Source of the DNA: Gemmatimonadales bacterium
Lineage (GTDB): Bacteria > Gemmatimonadota > Gemmatimonadetes > Gemmatimonadales > GWC2-71-9
Direction of reading: 5' to 3'
Length of the DNA stretch: 37,336 nt
Assembly (NCBI GenBank): GCA_025934955.1
Contig: JAICWE010000034.1
Location: 1 to 37,336 of the forward strand
Made by a program: the position numbers and the translations under genes. Positions within the stretch are counted from its first letter, which is position 1; each line of letters starts with the position of its first letter. Under the pieces are notes generated by a model, which had not been told where the DNA came from, did no database searches, and saw only the letters and a list, made by a program, of their open reading frames with translations. Shown piece after piece: positions 1 to 7,543 of this stretch.

Positions 1-936
1 CATCGCGCACTGGAGCAGGCGCTCGCGCGTTTCGTCGGGACGCCGGCGTCGCTCAGCTTCGTGAGCTGCTGGAACGCCAACGAAGCCGTTCCCGGAACGC
101 TGCTGGGCGAGGACGATCTCGTCCTGAGCGATCAGCTCAATCACGCGTCCATCATCGACGGCATCCGTCTCGCCAAGACGATCACGAAGTGCCAGACCGG
201 CGTGTATCGCCACGGCGACCTCGACGACCTCCGCGCCAAGCTGGCCGCGGCGACGGACCGCCGGGTCAAGATGGTGGTCACCGACGGCGTCTTCTCCATG
301 GAAGGCGCCATCGCGCCGCTCCCCGAACTGGCGCAGCTCTGCCGCGAGCACCGCGCGGTGCTGGTGGTGGACGACTCGCACGCGACCGGGGTGCTCGGCG
401 CAACCGGCCGGGGCACCGCCGAGCACTTCGGCATGCTGGGCGAGATCGACATCATCACGTCCACGCTGGGCAAGGCGCTTGGCGGAGCCGCCGGCGGTTT
501 CGTCGCCGCGTCCGAAACGGTGTGCGACTATCTGACGCAGCGCGCGCGGCCGCAGCTCTTCTCCAACGCGCTGCCGCCCACCGTCGCCGCCAGTTCGCTC
601 GCGAGCGTCGAATTCATCACCGGTCATCCCGAGCGCGTCGCCGCATTGCGCCACAACGCCCGCTACTTCCGGGAGCAGTTGCTGGCCCTCGGCTTCCATC
701 CGTTGCCGGGCGAGACGCCCATCATTCCGGTCATTCTCGGCGAGACGGCACACGCCATTCGCATGAGCGACCTCCTGCTCGACGAAGGCATCTTCGTGAC
801 CGGCTTTGGCTTTCCGGTGGTCCCGCAGGGCCAGGCGCGCGTGCGCTGCCAGATCTCCGCGACGCACACTCGTGCAGATCTCGACGCGGCGCTCGCGGCC
901 TTCGCCAAAGTTGGTCGGAAGCTCGCGCTGATCTGA
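1..936 (+). CDS. kbl: Glycine C-acetyltransferase (2-amino-3-ketobutyrate CoA ligase), 3' part
   Basis: The reading frame is open from the first base, so the 5' end lies outside the window; 311 residues are visible of roughly 395-400 usual for the family. It is a PLP-dependent alpha-oxoamine synthase that cleaves 2-amino-3-oxobutyrate with CoA to glycine and acetyl-CoA in threonine degradation. Visible family marks are SDQLNHASIIDGIRL, the cofactor-contacting VVDDSHATGVLG segment, and the Schiff-base lysine in STLGKALGGA (codon 472-474). The wording IIDGIRL and the RQRSRP-like QRARPQLFSNAL favour Kbl over 8-amino-7-oxononanoate synthase (BioF), which is the main alternative. The usual partner, threonine dehydrogenase, is not in the window. 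The gene is followed directly by hairpins and by a sigma-54-like promoter that appears to serve the next gene. Confidence 0.88.
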   Translation, partial: HRALEQALARFVGTPASLSFVSCWNANEAVPGTLLGEDDLVLSDQLNHASIIDGIRLAKTITKCQTGVYRHGDLDDLRAKLAAATDRRVKMVVTDGVFSMEGAIAPLPELAQLCREHRAVLVVDDSHATGVLGATGRGTAEHFGMLGEIDIITSTLGKALGGAAGGFVAASETVCDYLTQRARPQLFSNALPPTVAASSLASVEFITGHPERVAALRHNARYFREQLLALGFHPLPGETPIIPVILGETAHAIRMSDLLLDEGIFVTGFGFPVVPQGQARVRCQISATHTRADLDAALAAFAKVGRKLALI

Positions 937-944
937 CCCTCGGG

Positions 945-1044
945 GCCGGCCGAAGCCACGGCTGGCCCTGACCTTGCACTTCCCCCTCCCAGCACGGGCC
1001 GCGGTGTCGTTTTCCTGGTCGCTCCGACCCTCGCGGATCGGAGC
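945..1044 (+). terminator. Two hairpins downstream of kbl, possible terminator
   Basis: Two inverted repeats follow the kbl stop. The first, 945-966, pairs GCCGGCCG with CGGCTGGC (one G-T pair, 6-nt loop). The second, 1021-1044, pairs GCTCCGA with TCGGAGC. Neither is followed by a T run, so termination here is only a possibility. The first overlaps the -24 element of the sigma-54-like site at 963-978, and the second would lie in the leader of the outer-membrane protein mRNA. Confidence 0.35.
963..978 (+). promoter_or_regulatory. Sigma-54-like -24/-12 promoter before the outer-membrane protein gene
   Basis: TGGCCCTGACCTTGCA matches 10 of the 12 defined positions of the consensus TGGCACG-N4-TTGCW, with GG at 964-965, exactly ten bases, then GC at 976-977. 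Transcription would start near 989, giving a leader of about 250 nt before the ATG at 1239. The long leader is the weak point. The similar sites upstream of polysaccharide genes in this window raise its credibility. Confidence 0.45.
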
Positions 1045-1238
1045 CGCCGGGCGGCGACGGAGCCCCGGCCGGCACGCGCAACTCCATTTTGCATAGCGAG
1101 TTGATGCAGAGCGACGACGCCACGGCGGCGCCGTCGAGCGCGCTCCGCCGCGCGCCAGCCGGTCTCCCGTGTTCGGAACGAGATCCTGCATTTTTCGAAG
1201 CGACACGCACCCGGCGGGACCATCCAGGAGGCAGTCTG

Positions 1239-1919
1239 ATGCGCATGGTGATCCGTAGCATCCCGGCGGTCGCGCTGGTACTCGCGCTCGGCGCGGGCCG
1301 GCTCTCTGCCCAGCAGAACGAGAACTTCCAGTGGTACATCGGCGGGCAGGGCGGCGTGATGAACTTCGGCACGCCCAACCAGACCCGAGGCACCGTCCCG
1401 CTCGGCGGGGCGCACCTGCTGATCAAGGCGCGGCGCACCGGCCTCTACCTCGCTGTCGATCAGGGCTTCGGATCCAACGAGCTCAGCAGCTACAGCTACG
1501 CGACTACTGATTCGCTCGGCACCGTCACCGGCAGCGGCACCCAGGCGGTCACCTTCAACTACATCCGGCGCTACTCCGCGATGCTCATGGCGTTCCCGGT
1601 GAAGGGGCACGTCACGCCCTTCCTCGGCATCGGCGGCGGCATCATCCACACCGGCGGCCACAATCCCGATGACGCCGTCTCGAAGGCGATGGGCAGCGCC
1701 GGGTTCGGCTCGCTGCTCGGCGGCGTGCAGATCTACGTGAGCCGGGTGATGATCTTCGGGCAGTATCAGGTGCAGACGGAGATGGGTACCCAGAATTACA
1801 GCGTGACCTTCAGCGACGGATCCAAGCTGTCGGCCGCTGGCGCCCTGACGCACGGCGTGATCCACACCTTCAGCGCTGGCGTGCGCTTCAACCTCGGCGA
1901 CTGGCACAACGAGGACTGA
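1239..1919 (+). CDS. Small outer-membrane beta-barrel protein, function unknown
   Basis: The product is 226 residues with a clear Sec signal peptide: positively charged MRMVIRS, then a hydrophobic core, then cleavage probably after LSA (about residue 25). The rest alternates hydrophobic and polar residues with many Gly and aromatic positions, as in 8-stranded outer-membrane barrels of the OmpA/opacity-like group. The last strand is SAGVRFNLG, followed by a short polar tail (DWHNED) rather than the terminal aromatic residue typical of BAM substrates. The start at 1239 is fixed by AGGAGG at 1226-1231, seven bases upstream. The frame is open back to 1089, but that extension would put about 50 residues before the signal peptide. 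No specific ligand or role can be read from the sequence. Confidence 0.75.
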   Translation: MRMVIRSIPAVALVLALGAGRLSAQQNENFQWYIGGQGGVMNFGTPNQTRGTVPLGGAHLLIKARRTGLYLAVDQGFGSNELSSYSYATTDSLGTVTGSGTQAVTFNYIRRYSAMLMAFPVKGHVTPFLGIGGGIIHTGGHNPDDAVSKAMGSAGFGSLLGGVQIYVSRVMIFGQYQVQTEMGTQNYSVTFSDGSKLSAAGALTHGVIHTFSAGVRFNLGDWHNED

Positions 1920-1934
1920 GCCGCCGCGCGGCTA

Positions 1935-1983
1935 CGGCAACGAACGAGGCCCGGCGCACCGCGTCGGGCCTCGTTCGTTGCCG
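1935..1983. terminator. Bidirectional terminator hairpin
   Basis: A perfect 19-bp inverted repeat (arms 1935-1953 and 1965-1983) encloses an 11-nt loop. It lies exactly between the convergent outer-membrane protein and glycosylase genes. There is no long T run on either strand, but length and position argue strongly for a shared terminator. Confidence 0.8.
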
Positions 1984-1995
1984 GCACCCATCGCG

Positions 1996-2628
1996 TCAGG
2001 ATCCGATCGGCCCGCGCGACACCCAGCGCGAGTCGCGCTCCATGTAGCGTAGCGGCCAGTCGGCCGCCTTGCTAATGCCGACCCGCGGGCCGGTGTGTAC
2101 CGCTGCGTCAGGCAACGTGCTGCCGCGCCGCACGACCACCCGACTGCCGCGCATCGCGCACCCGTTCAGCTCCGGGCCCATGCCGAGCGCCGCACACAGC
2201 CGGCCCGGTCCGGCGCAGAGCAAGCGATCGGCGACGTCGCCACGACGTCGGCGCATCACGTCGAGCCCCTCGACGGGTTCCAGCGCCCGAAGCAGCACCG
2301 CGCTCCCGTCGCCCCGGAACTGGCACACGAGGTTCGCGCACCAGTGCATGCCGTAGGACAGGTACACGTACCAGGTACCCGGCGGGCCGAACAGCGCTGC
2401 ATTCCGCGCGTTTCGGCGCAGCCCATACGCGTGCGATGCCGCATCATCGCGGCCCAGGTACGCCTCCGTCTCTACGATGCGGCCAGCGGTCCGCTCTCCG
2501 CCCACACTCGATACGACGACGGTGCCGAGCAGCTCCCGCGCGACTTCCGCCGCCGAACGTGCAAAAAAAGCAGCGGGGAGCGAAGACCCTCGGGTCCCCG
2601 CTCCCCGCTCGCGCCTTGCCACGCTCAC
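1996..2628 (-). CDS. mpg: 3-methyladenine DNA glycosylase, AAG/MPG family
   Basis: This 210-residue protein is a DNA base-excision-repair glycosylase that removes alkylated purines such as 3-methyladenine. The family core is complete: LPAAFFAR near residues 17-24, then RIVETEAYLG with the likely water-activating Glu55 and intercalating Tyr57, then PGTWYVYLSYGMHWCANLV and LLRALEP. The GTG start at 2628 overlaps the TGA stop of the upstream NYN gene in a GTGA, which suggests translational coupling. An intrinsic-terminator-like hairpin plus seven T residues sits inside the first codons (2563-2608), including two adjacent TTT codons for Phe21-Phe22. Expression from the upstream gene may therefore be attenuated. 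No later ATG, GTG or TTG start precedes the conserved region. Confidence 0.88.
   Translation of the reverse strand: MSVARRERGAGTRGSSLPAAFFARSAAEVARELLGTVVVSSVGGERTAGRIVETEAYLGRDDAASHAYGLRRNARNAALFGPPGTWYVYLSYGMHWCANLVCQFRGDGSAVLLRALEPVEGLDVMRRRRGDVADRLLCAGPGRLCAALGMGPELNGCAMRGSRVVVRRGSTLPDAAVHTGPRVGISKAADWPLRYMERDSRWVSRGPIGS
2563..2608 (-). terminator. Intrinsic terminator embedded in the 5' end of mpg
   Basis: On the minus strand a perfect 10-bp stem, GCGGGGAGCG with CGCTCCCCGC (2573-2582 and 2599-2608), contains a further GACC/GGTC inner stem. It is followed three bases later by TTTTTTT (2569-2563). This is the only hairpin in the window with a full T tract. It lies 17-62 bp beyond the NYN stop codon, the normal place for that gene's terminator, yet inside the mpg reading frame. 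Confidence 0.75.
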
Positions 2629-4247
2629 TCCGCTTTCTTCTTGGCGCGCGGGCGGGCCCCGCCTCGCGGCGTCCGCGGCTTGGGCGGCGGCGCCTCACTC
2701 TCCCCCGCGGGTGCCGCCGCGGGTGCGACCGGCGCCTTCGCACCCGCCTTCGTGCGTGCGCCCCGGCCGCGGGCTCGCCGCGGCTTGCCTTCGGCGGGTG
2801 GTGCGGCTTCGACCGCGGCGACCGCCGGCGGCGTGGAGGCCGGCGGCGCGCCGGCATCGATCGACACGACGCCGACCAGCGGGATGTCCGCCAACCGCGA
2901 CGGCGCGCGCGAGCCACGGCGCCACCGTAATCCGAGCGGCTGTCCATTGCCCCGGCTCTCGGCAGGCGCGGCGCCCGCCGACGCGGGTTCGCCGGCGGAC
3001 TCGGCGGGGATCGCGGCATTCGGCGGGGGCGCGGCGCCAGGCTCCGGGCGCGCGGGCACACCCGCGCGCGCCCGCGGGTCGTCCCGACGGTGCAGCGATA
3101 CCTCGTACTCGTCCTCGCCCACCTTCCGGACATCGGCGACCTCGGCGTCGTTCGCCTGACGCAGCAGCCGGGCAAAGCGACCCGCCTCCAGCAGCTGGTC
3201 GTCCCGTCCGTGCAGTGCCGCCATCCGCGACCGCAGCGCCTCGGCGATGACCGGACCGCCGCGGAGTTCGGTGAGCGCCTGATGCATGAGCGTGAACGCG
3301 CGTGCCAGCGTGAGGGTACCGTCGGTCCGCGGCGCCGGGCGCTCAGGCGCGCGACTCTCACGCGGCGTGGTGCCTCGCTCCGAACGCTCGCGCTCGCGGC
3401 CGCCACGCCGCCGTCCGCGCCCTCGACCTCGGCGCCCGTTCTCCTCGGCGGTTTCGACCTCGGCCGGCGGTGATGCGGCGGCCGACTCGAGCGGCGCCAC
3501 CTCGAACTGGCCGTTCTCGAGTTTGGTGACGCGCAGCAACCCTTTCTGCCCGGCCTCCGTGATGAACTTGCTGAAGCGGCTGAAGCCGGCGGTGCGCTCG
3601 TCGAAGCTCGGATCAACTTGCTGCATCACCTGCTTCAGCCGATCGGAGCGCATGACGTCGCCGTTCCGCGCCATCTGCGCGACGGCAGCGCGCACCAGCT
3701 CCCACGGGTCGGTCGGCGCGCCGCCGCCTTCGGCTTCCTTGGTCAGGCCGGCAAGGTCGCTGTAGGAGTAGTACTCGTCACAGTTCTGGATCAGGAGATC
3801 GCTCGCCGACTCCCGGATTCCGACGCCCACGACATACTTCCCGTACTCCTTCAACTTGATCACCATCGTCGAGAAGTCGCTGTCACCCGACATGATGATG
3901 AACGTCCCGATCTCGGGACGTGTGAAGATCAGCTCGATCGCGTCGATGGCGAGGCGGATGTCCGTCGCGTTTTTCTTCGTCGTCCCGAACGCAGGTGCGA
4001 AGATCAGGTCGATGGACGAGGCGCTCAACGGCGCGATGTACTGCGGATAGCGGCGCCAGTCGGCATAGGCGCGCTGCACCGCCACCTTGCCCTTGATGAT
4101 GTCGCTGTTCAGCAGCGTGCGCAGCTCCTTGGTCAGATCGGAGCGGACACCCAGCGTCACATTGTCGAAGTCGATAAGGAGGGCGGCGTTCGGTGCGTGG
4201 GGCAACGGCTCGCCCCCGCGTGTGGGGCGAAGATGTGAATGGGCCAC
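2625..4247 (-). CDS. NYN (LabA/DUF88-like) putative ribonuclease with two LOTUS/OST-HTH domains
   Basis: The 540-residue protein begins with a NYN domain of the PIN-like nuclease fold at about residues 20-165. The acidic site is visible as LIDFDNV (Asp26, Asp28), Asp96 in NATDIRLAIDA, and MSGDSDF (Asp122, Asp124). A first LOTUS/OST-HTH winged-helix domain follows at about 180-250 and a second at about 313-390. Between them is an Arg/Gly-rich stretch (GRRGRGRGRRRGG). The last 150 residues are low-complexity Pro/Ala with a Lys/Arg-rich end. Such proteins are thought to bind and cut RNA, as in eukaryotic MARF1, but the substrate here is unknown. The GTG start at 4247 has no good ribosome-binding site, and a TTG at 4206-4208 is an alternative. 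It overlaps mpg by 4 bp. Confidence 0.82.
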   Translation of the reverse strand: MAHSHLRPTRGGEPLPHAPNAALLIDFDNVTLGVRSDLTKELRTLLNSDIIKGKVAVQRAYADWRRYPQYIAPLSASSIDLIFAPAFGTTKKNATDIRLAIDAIELIFTRPEIGTFIIMSGDSDFSTMVIKLKEYGKYVVGVGIRESASDLLIQNCDEYYSYSDLAGLTKEAEGGGAPTDPWELVRAAVAQMARNGDVMRSDRLKQVMQQVDPSFDERTAGFSRFSKFITEAGQKGLLRVTKLENGQFEVAPLESAAASPPAEVETAEENGRRGRGRGRRRGGRERERSERGTTPRESRAPERPAPRTDGTLTLARAFTLMHQALTELRGGPVIAEALRSRMAALHGRDDQLLEAGRFARLLRQANDAEVADVRKVGEDEYEVSLHRRDDPRARAGVPARPEPGAAPPPNAAIPAESAGEPASAGAAPAESRGNGQPLGLRWRRGSRAPSRLADIPLVGVVSIDAGAPPASTPPAVAAVEAAPPAEGKPRRARGRGARTKAGAKAPVAPAAAPAGESEAPPPKPRTPRGGARPRAKKKAE

Positions 4248-4479
4248 GAAGAACTCAGGTTGGGCCCCCGCCGGCGCCGGACGGCGCTCGAGCCTGGGAG
4301 CCTGTTGGCTTCGACCGCTCCCCCCGCTGCCGCGAGGCGGGCGCGGGTCGGCACACCGGTGTGCCGGCCGCCCCGTCCCCGCGGCTCACAGGGAGCTGCG
4401 GCGCTCTCCGCTTGGTGAGAGCCGACAGAATTTAGGCCCGGATGCGTCCCGCTGGAAGTGGTCGGCCACCCGGCGCGGG
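4248..4479. other. Intergenic region between NYN gene and histidine kinase gene
   Basis: No credible gene is seen in these 232 bases. On the minus strand TAAATT (near 4436-4431) preceded 17 bases earlier by TTCCAG could be a weak promoter for the NYN gene. The region also contains the perfect 18-bp palindrome listed separately. Confidence 0.4.
4349..4366. repeat. Perfect 18-bp palindrome, possible operator
   Basis: CGGCACACCGGTGTGCCG is identical to its own reverse complement with no spacer. A zero-loop palindrome is a poor RNA hairpin but a typical shape for a dimeric repressor site. It lies between the kinase stop and the NYN start, downstream of a possible weak -10 for the NYN gene. Confidence 0.4.
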
Positions 4480-5652
4480 TCAGGACTGAGCCGGCGGCGG
4501 CAGCACGAGCGCAAAGTGGAATCGGGTGCCGTAGTCCGGTGCGGTGTGAACCCGGAGCTCCGCACCCATCGCCTCCACCAGCTTGCGGCAGATCGATAGC
4601 CCGAGGCCCGAGCCGGAGAAGGCATACTCGCCCTGCTTCTGCCGCCGGCGGAACGGCTCGAACAATGTCGCCATCGACTGCGGTGGGATGCCCCGACCGG
4701 TGTCGCGAACGGAAAACTCCACCGTCGCCCCGTCGAGCGCCCTCCCCACCACCTCGACATAACCATCGCTGGTAAACTTGAGCGCGTTGGTCGTCAGGTT
4801 GAGCAGCACCCGGCTCAGCGCGACCGGGTGGCCCACCCGGAAGTCGCGCTCCGGCGACTCCAGGCGGACGATGAGCCCCTTTTCTTCGGCGATCGGCAGG
4901 ACGATGTCGCGCACCGACTCGAAGATGTCGGAGATCGAAAACGGGATCGGGTCGAGATCCACCAGGCGGTCGCCGCCGCGCGCGAGCTCGATGACGTCGC
5001 TGGCCACCGAGCTCAGACCGAATGCGGCGCTGTAAATCAGCCCCAGCTGCCGCTCCTGTACCGGGTTCACCGGCCCGCTGCGGCCGCGCTGGAGCGTTTC
5101 GGCGAGGAAGAGAATCGAGGTGAGCGGAGATCGCAGATCGTGGGCGACCTCGACCACGAGCTCGAGCCCGTCCGGCGCGGACAGCCGGTCGGCGAAGTGC
5201 TGCGCCCAGTCGGGCTCGAGCCGGGCCGCAACCCGTTCGAAAGCGGTGAGCACCGCGAGCAGCTCGTCCACCGATGCGACCGGCACCATCGTTCGCACCC
5301 GCTCGAGGAACGCCACGCGCACCAGCGCAACCAGCCGTCGCGCGAGCGATGTGCGCGGCACCTCCTCGAGCGCCGGCTCCCGGCCGATCACCGACTCGCG
5401 GATCGCCGTTGTGAGCAGCGCGAGGTAGGCAGTCGACTCTTCGGGAGATGACGCATGCTCCGCCTGACGCGCCCAGTCGGTCTGCGCCGCCAGCACCGAC
5501 TCCCGCAGCGTTTCCCACAGCGTCGGCCCGACCGCGCCGCCCACGGGCCCGTTCGGATCCCAGACGTACGCCGGCGCCGCCACACCCGGAAGTGAGGCGC
5601 GCCGGCGCTCCCCGCTACTCGCGCCGGCCGGCAACGTGGCCCTCGACGTCAA
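4480..5652 (-). CDS. Soluble sensor histidine kinase paired with the sigma-54 regulator
   Basis: The 390-residue protein ends in a standard kinase core: H box EVAHDLRSPLTSI with His171, N box LLNLTTNALKF (Asn285/Asn289), G1 VRDTGRGIP (Asp317) and G2 GSGLGLSI (about 347-354). It would autophosphorylate and pass phosphate to the neighbouring NtrC-type regulator. No membrane segment or signal peptide is present. The first 165 residues are mostly helical in appearance and match no sensor domain I recognise, so the input is probably cytoplasmic. The TTG start at 5652 follows the regulator's TGA directly, with GAGGA seven bases upstream. A second TTG at 5634-5632, also preceded by GAGG, is possible. 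The pair is one operon with the regulator first. Confidence 0.85.
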   Translation of the reverse strand: MTSRATLPAGASSGERRRASLPGVAAPAYVWDPNGPVGGAVGPTLWETLRESVLAAQTDWARQAEHASSPEESTAYLALLTTAIRESVIGREPALEEVPRTSLARRLVALVRVAFLERVRTMVPVASVDELLAVLTAFERVAARLEPDWAQHFADRLSAPDGLELVVEVAHDLRSPLTSILFLAETLQRGRSGPVNPVQERQLGLIYSAAFGLSSVASDVIELARGGDRLVDLDPIPFSISDIFESVRDIVLPIAEEKGLIVRLESPERDFRVGHPVALSRVLLNLTTNALKFTSDGYVEVVGRALDGATVEFSVRDTGRGIPPQSMATLFEPFRRRQKQGEYAFSGSGLGLSICRKLVEAMGAELRVHTAPDYGTRFHFALVLPPPAQS

Positions 5653-7173
5653 TCAGGCGTCCTCGGTCTCGTCCCGTTGGAACTCGTGCTTGTCCATGAG
5701 TCGGTAGAGTGTCGTGCGGTCGATGCCGGCCAGTCGGGCGGCCTTCGACATGTTGCCCCCAGCCCGCCCTACCAGTCGGTTGAGGTATTCCTTCTCGAAC
5801 TGCGCGATCACCCGATCCTTCGCGGGGTGATACGCCTCCTCCATCACGCCGGATGGCAGCCCATTCTCGACGGGCCAGTCGGCCGCATCGTCGTAGAGAG
5901 GGATGTCGTTCGGCTGGATCACCTGATCGGGTTCCGCGAGCACCGCGACGTGCTCGATCACGTTCTGAAGCTCTCGAACGTTGCCTCGCCACGGACGCGA
6001 GCGCAAGAAGGTGACGCTCGCCTCGCTGAGCTTGGGTGAGCGCTCGCCGACCTGGCGGTGCCGCTGCCAATAGTAGGTGAGAAAATGATTGGCGAGTAGC
6101 GGGATGTCCTCCGGCCGCTTGCGGAGCGGCGGAAGCTTGATCGGCACGACGCGCAGGCGATAGAAGAGATCGTTGCGCAGAATGCCCTGATCCACCGCTT
6201 CCTGCGGGTCCCGATTGGTGGCGGAGATGAACCGCACATCCACGACGGCATCCTGCGACTCACTGCCGACCCGTCGCACGACACCGTCCTGAATCACCCG
6301 GAGCAGCTTCGCCTGCAGCGGCAGCGACATCTCGGTGAGCTCGTCGAGAAAGAGCGTGCCGCCGTTCGCCGTTTCCAGCAGCCCCGGCTTCTCCCGGTCC
6401 GCGCCGGTGAAGGCGCCCTTCCGGTGCCCGAACATCTCGCTCTCGAGCAGCGGCTCGGGCAGTGCGGCGCAGTTGATCGGCACGAGCGTCTTGTTGGCTC
6501 GGCGGCTGTACTGGTGAATGAACTGCGCGATGACCTCCTTGCCGGTCCCGCTCTCCCCGCTGATGAGCACGGACGCATCGGTCGGCGCCACCTTGCGGGC
6601 CAGTTCAACCGCCTTGCGGAACGTCGGCGAGATGCCGATCAGCGCCAGCTTCTCGCTGTGCCCGTGCTGCTTCATCAACTGGAGCCGGAGATCCTGCGCC
6701 TCCCGCGATACCATCACCGCATGCGAGGCGCGGCCGACCAGTACCTGCAGGTGCGTCGCGGAGAATGGCTTCGGCAGGTAGTCCCAGGCGCCCGAGCGGA
6801 GAGCCTCGATGCTGCTGGTGACGCTCGGGTTACCGGTCATGACGACGACGATCGTGTCCTTGTACGCTTCGAGGGCGGCGCGAAGAATGTCGATTCCGGA
6901 TACCTGCGACATGTAGAGGTCGACCAGAATCAGGTCGAACTTGCGGCGGCGGACCGTCTCCAGCGCCTCCTCGCCCCGCCCGATCAGCGTCACATTGTAG
7001 CCATCCATCTGCAGGACGCTGGCGCAGCTCTCCCGCAGCGTTCGCTCATCGTCGATGACGCAGATGCGGATGCTTGCCTTGACCTCGCCCGGAATCGACA
7101 ATGGGTCGCGCGCCGCGCCGTCCGGTGGCGCATCGGCCCTGCCCGGGTTGAAGGTGAGCGACGAAGCGCCCAT
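5653..7173 (-). CDS. Sigma-54-dependent response regulator, NtrC family
   Basis: The 506-residue protein has three domains. The receiver (about 36-155) carries Asp41-Asp42, phosphoacceptor Asp85 and Lys135. The AAA+ domain (about 178-415) carries Walker A GESGTGKE (206-213), the sigma-54-contacting GAFTGA loop (253-258) and Walker B GGTLFLDE (271-278). A Fis-type helix-turn-helix (about 470-495, NMSKAARLAGIDRTTLYRLM) ends it. When phosphorylated it should open promoters held by sigma-54 RNA polymerase. Candidate -24/-12 sites lie before several operons in this window. The ATG at 7173 has GGGAG five bases upstream. The domain order resembles PrsR of PEP-CTERM/exosortase loci, but I cannot distinguish it from other NtrC-like regulators. 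The gene has its own strong sigma-70-type promoter and is divergent from wzc. Confidence 0.93.
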   Translation of the reverse strand: MGASSLTFNPGRADAPPDGAARDPLSIPGEVKASIRICVIDDERTLRESCASVLQMDGYNVTLIGRGEEALETVRRRKFDLILVDLYMSQVSGIDILRAALEAYKDTIVVVMTGNPSVTSSIEALRSGAWDYLPKPFSATHLQVLVGRASHAVMVSREAQDLRLQLMKQHGHSEKLALIGISPTFRKAVELARKVAPTDASVLISGESGTGKEVIAQFIHQYSRRANKTLVPINCAALPEPLLESEMFGHRKGAFTGADREKPGLLETANGGTLFLDELTEMSLPLQAKLLRVIQDGVVRRVGSESQDAVVDVRFISATNRDPQEAVDQGILRNDLFYRLRVVPIKLPPLRKRPEDIPLLANHFLTYYWQRHRQVGERSPKLSEASVTFLRSRPWRGNVRELQNVIEHVAVLAEPDQVIQPNDIPLYDDAADWPVENGLPSGVMEEAYHPAKDRVIAQFEKEYLNRLVGRAGGNMSKAARLAGIDRTTLYRLMDKHEFQRDETEDA

Positions 7174-7244
7174 GACGGCTCCCTCGGGTAGAAGTGGCGC
7201 CCGAGTTGCCGGGCGGTCTGGCGGAGTTGGCTGGAACAGCTAGT

Positions 7245-7273
7245 TTGATACCACACGGTGATGCGGGTGTCAA
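7245..7273 (-). promoter_or_regulatory. Sigma-70-type promoter of the response regulator/kinase operon
   Basis: On the minus strand TTGACA (7273-7268) is followed after exactly 17 bases by TATCAA (7250-7245), preceded by TGG, an extended -10 element. Transcription would start near 7238, giving a leader of about 65 nt. This is the best housekeeping promoter in the window. Confidence 0.75.
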
Positions 7274-7437
7274 GCACTTGCGTGTTGGCCGAGCAACAGA
7301 AACCAGTTGCGTCCAAGCCACATGTGCGGCGCAGAGCCGTCACGTCACCCAGCGCCATTACCCCGCTGCCGCGACCGCGAAACAGGTAACCCGCTGTCCT
7401 CCGGCAACTAAGTTTGGATCACAGCGGCAGCCCCTCA

Positions 7438-7453
7438 GGGCCCCTAGCTTGCG
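7438..7453 (+). promoter_or_regulatory. Sigma-54-like promoter of wzc
   Basis: GGGCCCCTAGCTTGCG has GG at 7439-7440, ten bases, then GC at 7451-7452, with a full TTGC. It matches 8 of 12 consensus positions. The start would be near 7463, about 80 nt before the ATG at 7544. The sigma-54 activator gene is the divergent neighbour. Confidence 0.5.
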
Positions 7454-7543
7454 TGCCGAGCGGCGGATCGCCCTCTGCGGCCCGGCTGCTTGATGCCGCT
7501 TCCGCCTTGACGTGTCACGGGTTCACTCCGGAGCCTCAGACGT

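Noticed and set aside
1089..1238. Upstream extension of the outer-membrane protein from an ATG at 1089
   Set aside because: It would place 50 residues before a clear signal peptide, while AGGAGG and ATG at 1239 are correctly spaced.
663..1907. 414-residue minus-strand frame opposite kbl and the outer-membrane protein gene
   Set aside because: It crosses two well-supported plus-strand genes and an intergenic region, is Arg/Ala/His-rich, and has no recognisable domain. Long antisense frames are expected at this GC content.
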